DNA from: Chloroflexota bacterium
Lineage (GTDB): Bacteria; Chloroflexota; Anaerolineae; Promineifilales; Promineifilaceae
Direction of reading: 5' to 3'
DNA: 40,623 nt
NCBI GenBank assembly: GCA_020629055.1
Contig: JAHDEB010000032.1
Coordinates: forward strand, 1-40,623
Part shown: piece after piece, positions 38,466 through 40,623 of the stretch
How the letters are laid out: each line of letters begins with the position of its first letter
Numbering within the stretch: position 1 is the first letter of the stretch
Notes under the pieces: model-generated
What the model was told of the DNA's origin: nothing
The model's input: the letters and a program-made list of their open reading frames with translations, nothing else
The model's database searches: none
Position numbers and translations under genes: made by a program

Positions 38466-38597
38466 ATAACGGGACTTTTGAACTATTTTTCTCTAGGCGA
38501 ATTTTGAGCGTTTGCTGGCCGTTATTTGTGGAATAACGGAAGTAACGTATCGGGATCTCTTTCAATTAACGGAGGGGTAACGGAGCCACTTTAGATT
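38466..38597 (+). promoter_or_regulatory. predicted SARP-type operator and eCIS promoter
   Basis: NTAACGG units occur at 38466, 38533, 38566 and 38577. The last two form TAACGGA-GGGG-TAACGGA: heptamers with a 4-bp spacer, an 11-bp period. The 38533 unit lies exactly 33 bp (3 x 11) upstream, and also makes a perfect inverted repeat with CCGTTAT at 38519 (spacer 7). The last heptamer ends 7 bp before a -10-like TAGATT at 38592. SARP activators are known to bind direct heptamers at 11-bp steps close to the -10 box. Transcription would start near 38604. The remainder of the gap (38299-38465) shows nothing clear. Confidence 0.5.
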
Positions 38598-38683
38598 TCT
38601 TGCATGTGACGAAAAACTCCCCGACAAGACAGCGCTGGTTGCAGATGCTGTGTTGCTGGGATCGAATCAAAAGGAACTTGGAC

Positions 38684-39445
38684 ATGGGACAGTTGGCACT
38701 GGATGACAAGGGGAGCCAAAAGAAATCAAACCGATCGGCCGATTTTGAGCAAAAAAGCGATTCAACTCAGAAAGGGGGGGATCAGTCGACCAGTTTTGAG
38801 GCAGGGCAACTGCAAAGGACGGCCGGAAATGCGGCGATTCAGCGGCTAGCCACACAGCAGAATTCTGAAGGTGCAACCGCACTGAACGAAGATACGGCAA
38901 CCGCCATCCAAAGAGAAACAGGCAAAGGGTTTACCCCAGATGGTGCGGTGACCGAGCCCACGTCGGCTGTAACTGAATCTGACTACAGCGATGTGAAAAT
39001 ACACACCGATGCCAAAGCGGATCAGTTGAGCCGACAGTTGGGGGCCAAGGCGTTCACCGTGGGAGAAGACATCTTTTTTAAGTCGGGCGAATATGAACCA
39101 GGTAGCCAAGATGGTCAAAAACTATTGAGCCATGAGCTGACCCATGTGACCCAGCAAAAACAAGGGGTTGTTGCGGCCGGTGGCCCACAGGCGAAGATGA
39201 CGGTAACGGCGGCCGATGATCAGCATGAAAAAGAGGCTGATCGTGTGGCCGATGCGGTCGCTTCAAATTCAGCCCCTGAGACAGTTTCTGCGTCCGGAGA
39301 AGCGGTACAGCGCCAGGCTGAACCTGAAGAGGAGCTACAGATGAAGCGAGATACGGTTCAACGTGAAGCGGAAGAAGAAGAGCTCCAAATGCAGCGAGAT
39401 ACGGTGCAACGAGAATCTTCTGAAGAGGAAGAGTTGGCGAGTTAG
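38684..39445 (+). CDS. DUF4157 eCIS-associated protein
   Basis: A 253-residue protein. The ATG at 38684 is preceded by AAAGGA at suitable distance; a longer frame from 38600 would begin upstream of the inferred transcription start. The middle (about 100-160, YSDVKIHTDAKADQLSRQLGAKAFTVGEDIFFKSGEYEP...LLSHELTHVTQQ) is a DUF4157 domain with its HELTH putative zinc motif. DUF4157 is a hallmark of eCIS loci and often marks cargo. Here no toxin domain follows; the C-terminus is a charged repeat region (EEELQMKRDTVQRE, EEELQMQRDTVQRE, EEEELAS). It could be a maturation protease, an assembly factor or an empty cargo adaptor. It is the first gene of the eCIS transcript. Confidence 0.88.
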   Translation: MGQLALDDKGSQKKSNRSADFEQKSDSTQKGGDQSTSFEAGQLQRTAGNAAIQRLATQQNSEGATALNEDTATAIQRETGKGFTPDGAVTEPTSAVTESDYSDVKIHTDAKADQLSRQLGAKAFTVGEDIFFKSGEYEPGSQDGQKLLSHELTHVTQQKQGVVAAGGPQAKMTVTAADDQHEKEADRVADAVASNSAPETVSASGEAVQRQAEPEEELQMKRDTVQREAEEEELQMQRDTVQRESSEEEELAS

Positions 39446-39504
39446 TTGGTTAGGTGTGATACCTACCAACAAACTATCCAACCCACAAACCAACAAACGA
39501 TCAC

Positions 39505-40395
39505 ATGATCAACGACCTAGACGAAACACTCCGCCAAATTCTAATCGAAGATTTGCCAATTAAATCGGGCGAAATCGGCGTTGAATTTGACCAGCCCAAA
39601 CGGGAATGGTCGGCCCGACTAAGCCGACCGACGGTCAATCTGTATCTCTACGACATTCGTGAGAACGCGAGTTTGCGCAACTTTCAGCCCCAATATGCGG
39701 CCAACGGCATTACATCGGCCGCACGTAAACGCCCCCCGATCCGCTTTGATTGCCAGTACATCATCACCGCATGGGCGACAGAAATTGCGGACGAACACCG
39801 GCTGATGGCCCGCTCGATGCAAATTTTTTACCGGCTGGGGCAGATTCCGCCTGAACGAATGGCCGGAAGGCTCAACCAGCAACCGTATGCGTTAACCACG
39901 CAGGTTGGTAGCCCAGACAAGCTGACAAATCCGGCCGAGATTTGGAGTGCGCTCGACAACGAAGTCCGGCCGTCACTCTCACTGCTCATCACGCTGGCGA
40001 TGGACCCGTGGGCCGAATCTGTTGAGCCACTGGTGCAACAGGTGCGGGTCAATACCTATCAGGCGCAGCCGGTATCGGCCGACGAAACTGGTTCGGTTGA
40101 ACTGGGACGAGGGGCTTTTAATGTCGAATCATCAAGCATTGGTGGGACGGTGCGTGACACCAACGGCAATCCGGTTCCTTATGCCAAGGTGGCTTTAAAA
40201 GATACAGGGTTTATGACCCAAACAAATGCGGCCGGTCAGTTCCAGTTTCCTGGATTAAGTCAAGGAACATACAAGTTGCAGGCTTGGCACCGATCAGACG
40301 CTGAAAAAACTGAATTTAATGTGGAAGTTCCTGGTGATCAGGAGAACTTTAATATCCACATTAAGGTGGCTCCACTAGCTGATCCACCGATTTAA
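39505..40395 (+). CDS. DUF4255 (Pvc16/Afp16-like) tail-terminating protein with C-terminal carboxypeptidase-regulatory domain
   Basis: The 296-residue protein begins MINDLDETLRQILIEDLP. Its N-terminal about 195 residues match the DUF4255 pattern (VNLYLYDIREN, RFDCQYIITAWATEIADEHRLM, AMDPWAESVEPLVQQVRV), the tube/sheath cap family of contractile injection systems. Residues about 205-290 form a carboxypeptidase-regulatory-like beta-sandwich (SIGGTVRDTNGNPVPYAKVALKDTGFMTQTNAAGQFQFPGLSQGTYKLQ). That extra domain could decorate the particle end. It follows the DUF4157 gene by 59 bp (a CAAC/CCAA-rich spacer) and precedes the sheath gene. Confidence 0.9.
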   Translation: MINDLDETLRQILIEDLPIKSGEIGVEFDQPKREWSARLSRPTVNLYLYDIRENASLRNFQPQYAANGITSAARKRPPIRFDCQYIITAWATEIADEHRLMARSMQIFYRLGQIPPERMAGRLNQQPYALTTQVGSPDKLTNPAEIWSALDNEVRPSLSLLITLAMDPWAESVEPLVQQVRVNTYQAQPVSADETGSVELGRGAFNVESSSIGGTVRDTNGNPVPYAKVALKDTGFMTQTNAAGQFQFPGLSQGTYKLQAWHRSDAEKTEFNVEVPGDQENFNIHIKVAPLADPPI

Positions 40396-40559
40396 ATCGA
40401 TTCCAGCATCGTAAATTTTGTAACCAATAGCGACTCGTATCGCTTAATTTTTAGAAACTAAAAACGGATTGAAAGCAGATTTAGAAAACGTGAGTTCTTT
40501 TCACAATGGGTGTGGAATCGCCAATCTAAAATCAGAAATCCAAAATCAAAGGAGTAAGT

Positions 40560-40623
40560 ATGGCAACAACTTATCAATCTCCCGGAGTTTATGTTGAAGA
40601 AGTGGATCGGGGAACGAAGCCGA
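40560..40623 (+). CDS. phage-tail-like contractile sheath protein, 5' end only
   Basis: ATG at 40560 follows a GGAGTAAGT ribosome-binding site. The 21 visible codons include SPGVYVEEVDRGTKP, the near-invariant N-terminal signature of contractile tail sheath proteins (Afp2/Pvc2-type and phage sheath). The gene is cut by the window end. The 164-bp gap before it (40396-40559) shows no gene or clear terminator. Confidence 0.92.
   Translation, partial: MATTYQSPGVYVEEVDRGTKP

Noticed and set aside
1-40623. tRNA, rRNA, insertion sequences or integrase/att sites
   Set aside because: I saw no tRNA cloverleaf, rRNA segment, transposase or integrase frame in the window.

Overview
The window reads as a bacterial chromosome segment of moderate GC content. 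It combines very large secreted multi-domain proteins, TPR-CHAT and C25 caspase-fold proteins, SARP-type regulators, a MinD/Cache-HAMP/solute-binding-protein operon and an extracellular contractile injection system (eCIS). This mix, together with the REP-like intergenic repeats, fits a Chloroflexota-like genome (Anaerolineae/Caldilineae style). That assignment comes from gene style only, not from a marker gene. The palindrome CGGCCG is strikingly frequent across the window.

Layout. (1) 1-13294, plus strand: a 3771-residue secreted Rhs/SpvB-type protein whose YD-repeat shell is interrupted by about 1,745 residues of Ig-like and carbohydrate-binding-like modules. It is followed by a small second gene that is essentially signal peptide + Rhs core + a new HEIIH metallopeptidase-like tip. 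(2) 13295-16600, plus: a possible 31-residue membrane peptide and a secreted 930-residue beta-helix protein. This protein shares a domain with the giant Rhs protein. Near-identical GGCCGGTC hairpins separate these units. (3) 26572-16655, minus: a four-gene set of ECF-like sigma factor, soluble zinc-finger putative anti-sigma protein, a very large secreted propeller/C25 gingipain-like protease, and a TPR-CHAT protease. Two caspase-fold proteases next to a sigma/anti-sigma pair is the most intriguing combination here. (4) 26877-28340, plus: an amidohydrolase lacking the usual first metal-binding His pair.

(5) 38298-28405, minus: a tight seven-gene sensory operon in the order SARP-like regulator with ATPase, D-Ala-D-Ala-ligase-like ATP-grasp enzyme, MFS transporter fused to two extracytoplasmic domains, ABC-type solute-binding lipoprotein without a transporter, Cache-HAMP receptor without an output domain, MinD-like ATPase, and a small winged-helix protein. 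REP-like palindromes lie inside the operon and seem to have reshaped the lipoprotein's 5' end. (6) 38684-end, plus: the start of an eCIS locus with a DUF4157 protein, a DUF4255 (Pvc16-like) protein and the first 21 codons of the tail sheath.

The 385-bp gap between the SARP-like gene and the divergent eCIS genes carries TAACGGA heptamers in the 7+4 spacing typical of SARP operators, placed just before a -10-like hexamer. My working model is that the sensory operon controls the injection system through this SARP. The window ends inside the eCIS cluster, so its baseplate, tube, ATPase and cargo are not visible.
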